Assembly: GCA_039545315.1 (NCBI GenBank)
Contig: BCIM01000002.1
Coordinates: forward strand, 1,267,369-1,331,368
Source of the DNA: Kondoa malvinella
Lineage: Eukaryota > Basidiomycota > Agaricostilbomycetes > Agaricostilbales > Kondoaceae
Direction: 5' to 3'
DNA length: 64,000 nucleotides
This document shows positions 21,994-32,800 of this stretch, in pieces. The first letter of the stretch is position 1. Every line of letters begins with the position of its first letter. The position numbers were made by a program, and so were the translations under genes. The notes under the pieces are model-generated. The model was not told where the DNA came from, searched no databases, and worked only from the letters and a program-made list of their open reading frames with translations.

Positions 21994-23898
21994 CTATCGC
22001 TTCCTACTCGCATCCTTGACAGCATTCAACCTAGCTTGATGTGTCGCGGGCAGGTTCAATCGTCGAACCTGCTCAACCTTGTCAGCTATGCTCCTGAACA
22101 CACTGCACGAGACTTACCTGGGACTGCCTGACTTCATCGCTCGCCCAACCAGGAATCTTGTAGTTCCAATTCCTCTCCAAATGCAATTGCACGTCCTGTC
22201 GCTATTTCATGAGCTTCTGAACAAACGATCAGTGACGACTGCTGACCTGAGCTTCCAGCCGATCACTCTTTCGATGTTTCGCCAAGCGACAAGCAAACCT
22301 CGTAACCGAATCCACAAACTCATCCGCGACTTCCAACAATAAATCCTCAACTTCCGGATCCAACCTCAACTTTTTCCCTCCTCCTTCCTCTGAATCATTC
22401 CCATCCAAAGTATCCAACAAATCTTGCATCTTTCTTTTAGACACGATCCGAGTCTTGTCTTCTGGCGTTTCGTGAACTGGTTGTGTAGGTGGAGCACGAG
22501 CGATAGCTGGCGAAGCAGTAACAGGAGCAGAAGCAAGTCCTTGATTCAGTGTAGGTCGAGCAGAAGGCGTTTCTTCAGGTTTCGGTGGACCTGGATAAGC
22601 GGGTGATGGGGCTGGTGAATCGCCTGCGAGTGAAGGTGGGTGGAAAGCTGCTAAGGTAGGATTGGTGTTTTGCGTCATGGCAGCTGAACGCTCAGCTTGA
22701 CGAGGTGCGAGAGGAGCGGAAGAAGCGGGCGAGCCTGCATTAGAAGGAAGGAGAGGTCGGTTCGTAGGTGCTTTGCGCGGTGCTGGTGTTCCTCGAGCAG
22801 AGGAATCAGGTGGTGATCCAGCAGACATGGCTGGTGAAGGTGCGTTTTGTGGTTGAGGGGCAGATGAAGGGAGATTGGCCTGTTGCTGAGCGGGAGAATT
22901 GCGAGGTTTAGGCAACTGCAGATTAGGTCCTTGGAACGGCATGTTGGGTTGCGGCATTGGAGATCCGTTCTGCTGTTGTTGCTGGTGTTGAGCAGTAGCA
23001 CGATTCGCTGCATTCATGTGCTGAATTTGAGCATTGCGCTGAGCCATAGCTGCTGCTTGAGCAGCTTGCATAGCTTGAGAAGGGTTGGTGTTTGAAGGTG
23101 TTGTGGGTTGAGAATTGTTCTGCTGTTGTTGGAACTGCGCATTCGCGTTGTTGTTGCCCAAGAGACCTTGGAGGCGTTGATGCGATTGTTGCAAAGCAGC
23201 ATTCTGTTGCGCCAGAAGATCACGAGCCTTTTGCTGCTCTTCAGCGCGCAGATCTGTTCGTTGCAGGAAGGTAGTCAATTGAGCTTGTCTGGTTTGAATC
23301 GTCTTGTAATTGGCAATCTCAGCTGAAGCTTGTGCATTTGGCTGCGGTTGCTGTGGTTGACCATGATTTGGCATAGGTGGAAGCGGTTGAGGTGTCCCTC
23401 CTCCCTGTTGTAAGGCCTGATACGGTGGAGGTGGTGTGCCAATGTCTACCACACAAATCAGCTACACTTCGAGGTCAAGGGCTGTTGGGACTCACTCTGA
23501 GCCATGTTTTGCATCTGCTGCTGTTGCTGCGGAGGCATGTTGGGCAGCTGACTGCCAGGTTGCTGACCACGCTGCTGTGCTTGCAGAATAGGGATGATCT
23601 GCCTGACAGCGTTGGCTTGAGATTCGTTCAGTCTGCCTTCTGACCAGGCTTTAATCATTTCTGGAATCAATCTTGGCTGGTTTTGCATCATTTGGCTGAC
23701 AGATTCTGGCGTCCACTGCGATATTTGAGGCAGCTGCCCTCCAGATTGACCGTTTGATGGGTTAGGCTGCATATTGAAACCTTGTGGCATCCCATTGCCT
23801 TGCATCTCGTTGGAGTTCTCTCTATACACCGCTGCTGTTGCTCCTATGAATTGGCTGAGGTAGGAGGACTTGGGAGGTTGACCGCGGTTGGAGAGCAA
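21994..23898 (-). CDS. TAF12: TFIID/SAGA subunit Taf12
   Basis: Taf12 is a histone-fold subunit that pairs with Taf4 in TFIID and with Ada1 in SAGA. The C-terminal histone fold is clear: [13 protein letters not shown], then [49 protein letters not shown] and EVRQSQ. A last exon follows ([17 protein letters not shown]...KR) with its stop at 21994-21996. The long N-terminal part is low complexity, Gln/Pro/Asn-rich (QQQQ runs, [12 protein letters not shown]), as in other fungal Taf12 proteins and typical of activator-contact regions. One intron lies just before [11 protein letters not shown]. The start at 23898 is uncertain; an in-frame Met at 23805 (MQGNGMPQG) is an alternative. A GC-rich repeat lies just upstream at 23951-24002. 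Confidence 0.93.
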
Positions 23899-24938
23899 CT
23901 TCGAGAAGCCGAAAGACAGCTCTTTTGGGGTCTGTGTCTGTGCCCATGCCGCGCCTGCACCCGCGCCTGCACCTGCACCCGCGCCTGCCCCATGCCTGCG
24001 CCTAAGCTATGCCGGGACACTCTGTGAAGGCAGACGGTTCAAAGCCAATTACGCTCCGAGACAGACATTGCCACTTCTTTCTGCCTAATCTCGCTTAGTT
24101 ACACCATCCAACTTCCTCTGCATCTTGTTCTCCTCCTTGAGTGAGCGAGTAGCTCTTCGACAATGTCACGCGACCAAGTTGGCGTCATCTGGATCCTGTA
24201 TTTCAGCGCATTGTCTGGATGAATACAAAGAAGGAGACCGCTGCTGCGAGACAGAACCCAAGTGATTGAGTGCACGATACGTGCGCTGTATGTTGCTGCT
24301 CGCGACTTCTTCCATGCCTCCTTCCGCCCTCTTCTGGGTTTACCTTATATAATGACGGTCACGGGGGTCGCTGGCGTGCTATATGCTCTATTGCACCACT
24401 CGAAAAGCTTTTTCAGCCCTGGCATCGAAAGCGGGCCTGGCAGCAGACAAGCTTTCTTCTGAGATATTGTCCGTCGAGGCTCAAGACGTCAACATGCAAT
24501 TAGTAGCTGCGACGACAGCGAAGCGATACCGGTGCTTGCTCAGAAAAGGAGCAGCGAGTGTGTCAGCGACAATCGGATTGGACTCATCTCCCTACTTCTG
24601 ATTGCTGCCAAACTGTATATAGGAGGCCACAGGGCTCGTAAGTATCTCTAAAGGCTCTCAGGCTTCAAAGGTAGTCACTCAGACAGGCTAGTCGTTCAAT
24701 CGCTGGACCTTGTCGAATGACGTCGAACCTGCATAATTTATTAAGGAGAGAGGACAATAGCATGCAGGGCTCTTGTATAGCTCATGAGACATAGGCGGAT
24801 AATCTCAAAATGAAAGTAATTTGGGATATTTTCGTTTTCTTTGTTTTGACCCACAAGCGCAAAAAAGTTTCGACAGTCGACGATTCTCCTTCGTCGACGA
24901 GAGACGCGGAGTAGACAAGAGATCTCACGACCTACGAG
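23899..24938. other. Divergent intergenic region between TAF12 and RPL39
   Basis: Besides the GC repeat, this 1 kb holds only short plus-strand frames (for example 24262-24462 and 24383-24601). They have a hydrophobic stretch near 24352-24400 but no supporting homology or intron pattern. It should contain the promoters of both genes. A small unrecognised gene at 24160-24600 cannot be excluded. Confidence 0.35.
23951..24002. repeat. GC-rich 6/10-nt minisatellite upstream of TAF12
   Basis: The array is built from GCGCCTGCACCC and CCTGCA units repeated about five times imperfectly. It lies 50-100 bp upstream of the TAF12 start codon on the opposite strand. In one plus frame it reads Pro-Ala repeats, but that frame has no gene context. 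Confidence 0.7.
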
Positions 24939-25357
24939 ATGGTGAGCTCTGAGCAGACAGACAAGCAGACCAGACGCTGAATCAATTCCGGCAGCCTTCC
25001 CAAAAATGTGAATACCTCTCAAGGTCGAATGCATGAAACGAGTACTGACGCTATCACAAAGCCTTCCGGACAAAGACCAAGCTTGTAGGCCTCACAACTG
25101 CGTAGATAAGGACTCTGCTCAGGCGTTGGTCTACAGGCGAAAGCATCAAAGCAGAACCGATCTATTCCCCAATGGCAGAGAATTAAGGGTGTACGTGGTC
25201 CTCTCATTCTGTTATACTACAGTTCTTGACGTGATTTCTTTACAGACCGTGAAAGTCGGCTACAACAGTTCGTAGAGTCCTTCAAGCATAATCAACAAGA
25301 TCTGACATTGCTATAGCCAAGAGGAGGCATTGGCGCCGCACCAAGCTCAACCTCTAG
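24939..25357 (+). CDS. RPL39: Ribosomal protein eL39 (Rpl39), six exons
   Basis: eL39 is a 51-residue basic protein that lines the ribosomal exit tunnel. The gene is easily missed because no exon exceeds 54 nt. Exons are 24939-24941 (just ATG), 24995-25007, 25062-25084, 25137-25190, 25246-25267 and 25317-25357. Together they make 156 nt, i.e. 51 codons plus stop. The product begins MPSQKSFRTKTKLAKASKQN, continues RSIPQWQRIKG and TVKVGYNTKRRHWRRTKLNL, and aligns without gaps to the family (SHK.FRTK.KLAKA...Q, IPQW, RYNAKRRHWRRTKL). Donors are GTGAGC, GTGAAT, GTAGGC, GTACGT and GTTCGT; all acceptors end in AG. Five introns interrupt 51 codons. Confidence 0.93.
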
Positions 25358-25976
25358 ATACCCTTTGCACGACTCAACTCACTTCAATACTTTATTCTAC
25401 AAGATGCGAGATCAAGAGCTGGTTTTGCAGATTCTGGGATTGCGAGTATTTGGATGAGAGGGATTGTGATTTTGGATTCAAGAGGTTGGACTGGTTGCAT
25501 TGGCTTTTGATCAGATAACATGTCCGCTCTATCGACACTGCGGTCCAAATCTTCGGCTCATTTGGTATACCCTACTCGCAACGACCTTCCTCGAATGACG
25601 CCAGCTATATCCGTCTCAAGCATTATACCCTCGGCATTGGCCTCTTCTGCTTGCTTATATCGTCTTCCACCAACGCGCAAACCTGCCGATTTTGATTCGT
25701 CTTGTGTCGCCGGATGTTTTCTCGTATCTTGTGCCCAACAATTGACGGCCTCTTTCATGACGCTGGTCCTTCGTGGCACCCGTGTAGGCCAGCTCCTCAT
25801 CGCTTTCGAGGCGCTGACGGAAGGCGTTGTCTGTTCTTTGACTGCGAGCGTACGCCTTCGCATTTGAAGCCTGGCTCTCTTCTTCCTTACCACCAATATT
25901 CTGCCCTCTCTAACTTTTAACTCTATCGATTTGGCCCCTTCCCTCAGATCATTCCTGCCCCTTGATAGAGTCGAAC
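25358..25976. other. Intergenic region with two overlapping unassigned ORFs
   Basis: A minus frame (25558-25896, 112 aa, basic) and a plus frame (25520-25867, 115 aa) overlap almost completely, so at most one is real. The minus frame has a basic N-terminus and the segment EAVNCWAQDT but no motif I can assign. The 3' end of RPL39 and the promoter of the next gene must also lie here. Confidence 0.3.
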
Positions 25977-26779
25977 ATGCCCAACCTCGGTAAAATGAAA
26001 GCCGGAGTGCAGAAAGTAGTTATGGGACTGAGGAGCCGACAAGGCAAAGATACCGATACCAGTCGGCCAATGCGTGGCGGTCCTCTCGGTGGAAATGAGA
26101 ATTATGGGCCTCAACAGCCTGAAGGCGGTGCATCCAATCTGTCAAGGACGGGCTCGCAGCAAGCTCATCACCAGCTCCGGGCCGCAGCCCATCCAGCGTC
26201 GGGCCCGGCCAGCTCTGCTACTCAGGGTCAACCACCGCATGAGCTGCCAGCTGGCCGCGATCACAGTCCAGCTGGCCGTGCAGTCGGTTCTGGTATTACT
26301 GTTCACTCATATCACCAGCTGCTCAATGCTAGAGTCACTGCAAACAACGCCACAATAGAACTGGCGCAATTGTCCCAGGCGACAGAAGCTGCGCGGAGGA
26401 AGTCCAGTTTCGCTAACAGTACGGGCGATCCGCATGCTATCGGTAATGCAAAGCAGGCCTATGAAGCAGCTGTAGGTTCTTCATGCTCCAGGCTGATGAT
26501 CGTACTGAAAGTGATCCAAGGCTGAGCAGGAAAGTAAGCAACAGCATGTCATTCAGACCCTCAACAAGCAATATACACACGACTTGCGTGCTGCTATGGT
26601 TGCCGTCACCAATGAATTGAAGTTTCTACGAAAGTCCGTCCCAGCGTCAGCTGCAGTATGTCGAAAAATCCCTTTTATCTATGTAACTCATCCTGTTCTA
26701 GATTGTAGAAAAGATTGCAGAGCTCACCACAGAGTCAAACCTGCTGCAGGAACTTGTTTCTGAGTCTCAACGTATATAG
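25977..26779 (+). CDS. Small coiled-coil protein, unknown
   Basis: The start is the ATG at 25977 (MPNLGKMKAGVQKVVMGL). The first part is basic and then low complexity (Gly/Pro/Gln/Ser, HHQLRAAAHPASGPASS). From about residue 105 it becomes helical: SYHQLLNARVTANNATIELA, then, after an intron whose acceptor is CCAAG, AEQESKQQHVIQTLNKQYTH and DLRAAMVAVTNELKFLRKSV. A second intron leads to IVEKIAELTTESNLLQELVS and a stop at 26777-26779. Heptad-like spacing suggests a C-terminal coiled coil of about 100 residues. I do not recognise the family; an adaptor or cytoskeletal role is only a guess. Both introns keep frame and end in AG, which supports a real gene. Confidence 0.6.
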
Positions 26780-27604
26780 ATATTGTATTGGGACCGGCGC
26801 ACTTTCTCGTATCCATGCCTGTATAAATATGCATTCTTTTGTGCTGTAATCATTCCGTTTGTGCCTCGCATTCGGTTAGCACCTTCGGCAACAGGCTTTC
26901 CCGTTATAATCCCGACTTACTCTTCTTATTTGACTCTGCTTGCAACACGATGCGGCTGTTATTGCTTCTTCTCTTGCTCTTTCATGACCGTTCGGCTTTT
27001 TCCAGCTCTTCCTCCTGCAATCCCTCTTAAGCAACTTCTAGCTCGTCCGCGCAAAAACGCCAACAGACAGACTAGATAGCAAGTATCGATCTCAAGGTCA
27101 GAGCTGCGCCCCAGCATCGGGCGACAGACTTCTTCAGCTGATTCGCACGAGACCTTAGATAGAAGAATCTTAGTTAGAAAAATCAGGGATGCAGAGCACC
27201 ACAAGGGGCGGTTGACTTGAGCACAAGAGGAGCAAGAGAGGCTATGCAATAGTCCAAGAAGCAGAGAGGAGCAGATTGGAGCCTGCAAGGGAGCAATCTA
27301 ACCGTCGCTGATGGCCAGCCGCTGTGATGGAAGATCAAGAGCTGTGCTGTACGACAAAAGTACCCGACTAGGTCACAGCGAGCAAGGTAGAAGCGAGAAT
27401 AGTTCGAACAGAGAATGAATTGTGGCGCTGCTGAGCAATGGATAGAAAAGATAAGAGAACTTATACGCTGTGTAGTAGCTTTGGATTAGACTGCCGCCTG
27501 CCTCAATAAGCGACGCGAGGACAGGACGCTGTTTGGGAAGACCTCTCTTGTCGAGCAACGCATCTCACTTGTCAGGATCCTACCCAGCAAGCACTGAGTA
27601 CACG
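26780..27604. other. Intergenic region, nothing recognised
   Basis: This 825-bp stretch between the coiled-coil gene and VMA11 has pyrimidine-rich parts (about 26930-27010) and only short frames without motifs. It presumably contains the VMA11 promoter. Confidence 0.35.
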
Positions 27605-28704
27605 ATGGCGTCCCCCTTCTGCCCGCCTTGTGCGTTACCACCCCGCGCAGATTACCACAAAAGCTCATTCAAACCTCGCTCAGATGCCCATTTCTTGTGA
27701 GACGCATCACGCCCATTGCTCAACCAGAGCTTAGGTAGCTCTATGTTCACAGCGGCTTCGCAGGTGTAGCGAGCGCCATGATCCTCTCCAGTTCCGTCAT
27801 CTTCTCCTCTCGCATGGGGAAATCAAAGCTTATTTCACTCTCATTCGAAACAGCTGTCGGTGCCGCTTATGGAACTTCTAAAGCTGGTATTGGTATAACG
27901 GGAATGGGTACCATGAGACCTGAATTGATTATGAAGGTCCGTTTCTGCCTTATGCTTTTGCGTTTTGAGACGCTGAGGCTGGATGGATCGGTCAGTCTTT
28001 GATTCCTGTGGTCATGAGTGGTATCATTGCAGTGTATGGACTGGTCGTTAGTGTGCTCATAGGTTCGTCACTTGTCTGTAATCCGAAATCATCGCTAACG
28101 GAGAAATGTACTAACAGTCGGAGGATGTACGTCCAATGAAGCGGCTCTATCATTAGCTCACATTTCTGCGATTTCTTTGTAGTGGACGTCAACAAGGAAT
28201 ACTCGATCTTCAAGTAAGATTGCCTACAGTCTCATCGAAATAAAGCTTATCATTATATTTCAGTGGCTACATTCACCTCGCAGCCGGTCTGTCTTGTGGA
28301 ATGACTGGTCTCGCAGCAGGTCATGCGATAGGCATGATTGGTGATGCTGTGCGTATTGCATCTACCTCGCTTGAGCATCGCTGATGCTGGCAGGCAGTCT
28401 GTTCGGATGTTCCTGTTCCAAAGTAGAGTGTTTGTGGGTATGGTGTTGATGTTGAGTAAGCCTCATCGCTATGCTGGCTCTACACTTTGCTAATGCAACG
28501 AAACCTATAGTTTTCGCCGAAGATGAGTCTCATTCTACCCATGCATTGCTGCGAGCTAATGTTGCTCTGGTCTCTACTCATCGGTCTTTATGGTCTTATC
28601 GTAGCACTTATCATGAAGTAGGTGCCCTGCTTACGCGTAGGCTACTGTTCTGACCTGTCCGCTATAGCACACATGCTTCGGAAGCAAAGTGCTTTGTCAA
28701 TTGA
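27605..28704 (+). CDS. VMA11: V-ATPase proteolipid subunit c' (Vma11-like), 3' part irregular
   Basis: This is a V0 proteolipid ring subunit of the vacuolar H+-ATPase. Exon joins give [78 protein letters not shown] and [20 protein letters not shown]. Next come [29 protein letters not shown] and IFAE with the essential TM4 glutamate. The end reads [12 protein letters not shown] and [11 protein letters not shown] (stop 28702-28704). [16 protein letters not shown] and the Val-Arg-rich loop resemble c' (Vma11) more than c (Vma3), though the two are close. Between IFAE (28511-28521) and GLYG (28583 on) about 60 nt cannot be removed with a canonical GT-AG intron, and no frame reads through to give the normal FAE-x2-GLYG. 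Sequence error, a non-canonical intron or a damaged copy are possible. Confidence 0.85.
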
Positions 28705-28830
28705 TGCCACTGATCAGAGGGGAAATCACGAGAGACTGAGCTAGAGGAGGAGGTTCATTGCATTGTACATTTGAGACTTGATCATGCCCTTCGACCGAAA
28801 TGGGCTTGTTTGCTTTTATCAACCAACAAC

Positions 28831-29890
28831 ATGGCATTCAAGCAATGCAGCCGAGTGCTGCAGAAAATGTCTAACGACCCAAACAAGTGAGCTCGCATGC
28901 TGTACAGCGGGCAAAGAGCAACAGCTGAGACTGAAGGCCAAAGTTATCATGTCAGTATCAAGTCGCCTTTCTGGGAGAAGTTTAGGAAAGCGATAGTAGC
29001 CAATCCGTATGTCTACTCATGCGGCTTCAAGGTCTGTGTTGAGCGCTAAAGGCACCGTTTCCAGATCTATCAACTCGGTACATCTTCTGCTTTGGCCAAA
29101 TGCTCAAACAGCTAACACAGAACATACAGGGTCTACCGGACCCTCATGTAATGCGTAATCCAGCACCAGGAGGTCGATCAGATTCCAAATACTCGAAACC
29201 AGCTTCGAAAGGTGAGTTGAGGCCCACGATATTGGATAGATCTCATGCTGTGATTAGCCTCGGACGTAGCTCAGAACCCTTACTTTGGCAGAGACACTAG
29301 AAGGTGCGCCAGACTGATCCATTCGCGTCGTTTAGATGTTGATGTTTCGTCGGGACACAGAGCATACCCTCAGCTCAATGTAGTCACTCAGCAAGGCCTC
29401 ACACAACTCTTAGTAGCTTCTCCAGACGGCGCAAGCAAGATTGGGTAAGCTCCCAACTCCCTCTCCATCAATTTCGTCTAAAAGAATGGAATAGTCTACC
29501 ATCACCCAAAACCGATTCTACAACCAGTTCAGCCGCCTTGACTTCAACTGAGAATGCACCAGGATTGGAATCTGTGTACGGTTCCGAACCTAGCACGCCT
29601 TATTACTCGGATAGTCGATTACCGTAGGTCTTCTTTCGACTTGCTTTTACAAAGATTGGGTTGAGAGTGAGATTGTACAGACCTGTACCACCCTCTATGC
29701 GCAAGTACAAGTACTCGCTAGCTTCTGAACAGGTGAGTGGAATCTGGTCTCGTTTGGTGTCAGGCTGAGCTCCTCATGTTCTTTCTCTCAGCCGGAGCGT
29801 CCTGAGCATGCGTACTGGCCTGTGAGACTTCTTTCCTCCTTAGCTTGATCTTCTTTGCTGATGATGATGTAGATGGTCAACTACAAGTGA
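28831..29890 (+). CDS. Fungal complex I accessory subunit (21.3-kDa NUZM-like)
   Basis: The start is the ATG at 28831 (MAFKQCSRVLQKMSNDPN). Joined exons give YHVSIKSPFWEKFRKAIVAN, PSINSGLPDPHVMRNPAPGG, SKYSKPASKASDVAQNPYFG and RDTRRAYPQLNVVTQQGLTQ. A Ser/Thr-rich section follows, then PPVPPSMRKYKYSLASEQ and a last exon ending MVNYK. The pattern 'NP.I.SGLP.P...RNP.PG......Y..PA.KASD.AQNPY..RD.RR.YPQL.VVTQ' matches, as I remember it, fungal mitochondrial NADH:ubiquinone oxidoreductase 21.3-kDa subunits. This identification is from memory of the family, so it is moderately sure. About eight introns are present; every join used keeps the frame. The last exon is only five codons plus stop. Confidence 0.68.
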
Positions 29891-30343
29891 TTGTACATTG
29901 CACTGAAGACGTCTGTGCCTGTTCCCTGTGACTCTACATCTCCTTTCTCGAATTCTCGTATTAGCCTGTCCGCGCTACAGCAGGGCAGGTCTCATTTCCG
30001 CTCTGTACCATTGTGTCGTGATTCTGAGAAGGTGTCTTCCGACTTTTGCGAAACGCACTTTGGGAAGGATTCTCTCTGTGATTGCTGCCTGTTCCAGTCT
30101 GCTCGAGCTGCGTATGCCAGATAATAGCTCTATACATCTACTTGCTTTGTGGGAAGCTAGTGTCATCTCTCGCTACGATCGCCACCCCGTTGTCTTGTTT
30201 CATCTCGCGGCTACCTAATCTTGCTCCTGGCTTTTGCTTCTCTTCTCTTCTGATTTTGCTCTACCATCCTTCTCCTCTACCTGCTCTTCTCCGACTTGCC
30301 CTTGCTGCTATTTGAGTTAGCCTAGTCCCTATACTGTGTCAGT
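29891..30343. promoter_or_regulatory. Pyrimidine-rich upstream region of the next gene
   Basis: The 450 bp before the start at 30344 are CT-rich, especially 30230-30300, as in many fungal promoters and leaders. Overlapping short frames on both strands have no motif. Confidence 0.35.
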
Positions 30344-32417
30344 ATGGTATGTCAAAGTTTCCTCAGTAACAGATGGAAGCTTTCTTCTCATCATTCGTCT
30401 CCCTAGAATCAGTCAGAGTCTTGGCCCCAACGCTTCTACCGATCTGGACTGCATTACGGCGATCTTCGCTTTAACCAGCTTGGATTCGCCCTAATTGATC
30501 ATAATTCCCATCTCGTAACACCTAATTCCCAGCTAGTATCAATCAACGGTCTCGTCGTGTACAACGGAGAGTTGACCAGTGGCGTTCGTCAATTGCGCTG
30601 GATCAAGAACACGGGACCGGACGGTCTACAGCAAGCATTCGAGCATGGTATTCCTATGGAAGTGACTTCTGCGGAAGGTAATGCAATAGTCATCCGCTGC
30701 ACCAATTTTGGACTGATAGAGTGTCTAGCCTATTTCGTTGAACCACCCAACGGTGAGCAGCTCAGCTTGTAAAACCCTTAACTGTTGATGACACTGCTTG
30801 TTTGTAGGCAAGCACTTCGACCCAGCTGGTTCAGCTGTCGTCAAAGTTGGCAATCTGGCCTTCACCGATAATGACTTGCTCGAGAGCGTTGATCATGCAG
30901 TATACAATATGGCTGGCGGCAGCTTTCAAGTTGAACGACACGCCGTGCGATATTCGAAGACAGCGGACTTTACGACAACTCATCGATGGTTTAGTAGAGA
31001 CACTACCCAACAGCATGGAGCACTGCCCGACTTTGTTCGCGCTCCAGGTATGCCAGCATATATGAAGAAACGTAAAACGCTGACCGTAGCACGGCATCAA
31101 CTGATAGATCTGGACCATACTATTCTGCCAAATAGTCTGTCTCTACGCTTGCAGAAGGCTTACCATGGTCAGCTGATGCGTAGGATTTATCAGATCTTCA
31201 CTTCAACCGTATACGAACCACTTGGCGAAGCCGAGATGTTATGGGCGCCTTTCAGGTGGACAAGACCATCGACAATGGTGCAGAGATCTATTCGTGGTCG
31301 TATGCATTTGGTCCACAACCAAGAGATCTAGCAGAACACAACTGCAGGTCGATCATGGATACAGGTTAGAATATCCCCTTGTTATGGCCCCGGAGGCTAA
31401 GGAGTATACAGACAACCTCAATCGATGTTACCCTGGTGCAAACAGCTTTCCTTGCCACGCTTATCCCAACATCCACATCCAACTCCAGGTGCTCAAGTGG
31501 AAGATCTTGCCGGACAAGGTCACGGCTCGCAGCGAAGACACTATAGCTGGTCTACATTTGCTCTTCCAGAAGCACCATAATATCGTCGTATGGGAGACGC
31601 GTGCTTTGGGCGTTGTTGAAGCAGGAGTGAAGCTAATGCTATCGGACTACGGAAGACCAATATCCTACGGTAGGTTCGGTTAGCCCTCTCAAATCGGCTA
31701 AAGCGTGGGCATCTAACAGGACAGAACGGTCCCGTCGCACCTCCTAGACGTTTGTTTTACACTCTCATGATGTGATAGCAAACCTGACGTTTGGCTGCAG
31801 CCTTCACCTACACTGGACCAAACGCAGCGCAGACTCACTTTACGGCTTCAGTGAGCCCCAAACAGCTCGAATTTGGCGTGGCTGACATTGCAGTAGAGGA
31901 TGCCTGAGCTGCATGTCTTGGACTCTCGCGACCAGACTGTCAGCTGACCAAAGGCTGAGCTGTATTCTCATACTGATGGTCCTGCTCAGACGTGGTGGAA
32001 GCTATCCACCTTACAGCGAGGTGCTCATGGGAACGGTCAGCAGGTTACCGACAACACTATAGACGCCAGGACTCGCAAACCGAAATTTTGGTCCGCCGTA
32101 CGCGTCTCAGACCATGTCATTGAATCACACACTCACCGCTGCTGTGACCAGCATCCGAACAGCAATGCGAACCACGATGCTCGCGCTGCTGACAGATTCC
32201 GCTACGTGTGTTCCGCATGTTCTGTGCAGTACGACAGATGGCCCCAAGGAATGCAACAAGGAGCACCTCAACAAGGAGTACAAGGAGCACCTCAGGGAGT
32301 GCAAGAAGGTCATCATGGTAGAGGGTGTTCAAACGATGGTTTGTACCTGTACAATCCAGGTGAGGAGTTGTCGTTGAGTGTCTTCGTCTGTCTAACGGGT
32401 ATCTCTCAGCGCGATAG
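30344..32417 (+). CDS. Unrecognised protein with Gln-Gly-Ala-Pro repeat near the C-terminus
   Basis: The first exon appears to be only ATG (30344-30346), followed by GTATGT and an acceptor at about 30409. The chain begins NQSESWPQRFYRSGLHYGDL and goes on through GFALIDHNSHLVTPNSQLVS, VDHAVYNMAGGSFQVERHAV and HTILPNN. A 59-nt intron starts at about 31132. It continues RSRDVMGAFQVDKTIDNGAE, NRCYPGANSFPCHAYPNIHI, LLFQKHHNIVVWETRALGVV and PPRPFTYTGPNAAQTHFTAS. A last long exon has a Cys/His cluster (ESHTHRCCDQHPN, YVCSACS), the repeat QQGAPQQGVQGAPQGVQ and the end CSNDGLYLYNP. No signal peptide or membrane segment is evident. I do not recognise the family. Frame continuity across six or more splice sites supports one gene, but the stop at 32417 is tentative. 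Confidence 0.55.
32254..32310 (+). repeat. Short imperfect tandem repeat, CAAGGAGCACCTCA-type
   Basis: Units of about 15-24 nt built from CAACAAGGAG, CACCTCA and TACAAGGAG repeat two to three times within the coding exon. They produce the QQGAPQQGVQGAPQGVQEG segment. Confidence 0.6.
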
Positions 32418-32800
32418 AATGCGAACCCATCAGATGCGGGTGAAGAGGATGGTCTGCTTCGGAGTGCAGTTCCGTATATGCGCATGTCACAATATCATTA
32501 TTACTTTCTGCTTGTATCTTGCATGCCATTTCATAGACTATCTCTTTCCGCTAGCTTTCAAACAGATCATTGCACTCCAGCTAAATACAAGCAGCACATC
32601 TCATGCAGCCCGCTGCCTCTCATCCTCCAGATAGCTAGATATAGCAACTGACATATCACCATTGCTGCAAATGACTTAGCTTCCGTATCAACCTCATCGA
32701 GAAAGCTTACCTTTTATCAAGATAACGTTCCAGCGTATCTCGATCCGCATTCGGTCTTAACCAAATCATGAGCCGGCTGTCTTCTCACACGATAGATTAC
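32418..32800. other. Convergent 3' intergenic region
   Basis: This lies between the stops of the unknown gene (+) and the Ser-rich gene (-). It is AT-richer than its surroundings (about 32490-32640), fitting 3' UTR sequence. No gene is seen. Confidence 0.4.

Noticed and set aside
24040..24070. GGTTCAAAGCC resembling a tRNA B box
   Set aside because: No matching A box or acceptor-stem pairing at the right distance could be found.
23888..24088. Plus-strand ORF with Pro-Ala repeats
   Set aside because: It is the translation of the GC-rich repeat upstream of TAF12, with no splice pattern or conserved flank.
25520..25896. Two overlapping 112-115-aa ORFs on opposite strands
   Set aside because: Neither has a recognisable domain or splice support. 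A weak resemblance of EAVNCWAQ to the mitochondrial ribosomal protein mS37 failed because the paired CX9C cysteines are missing.
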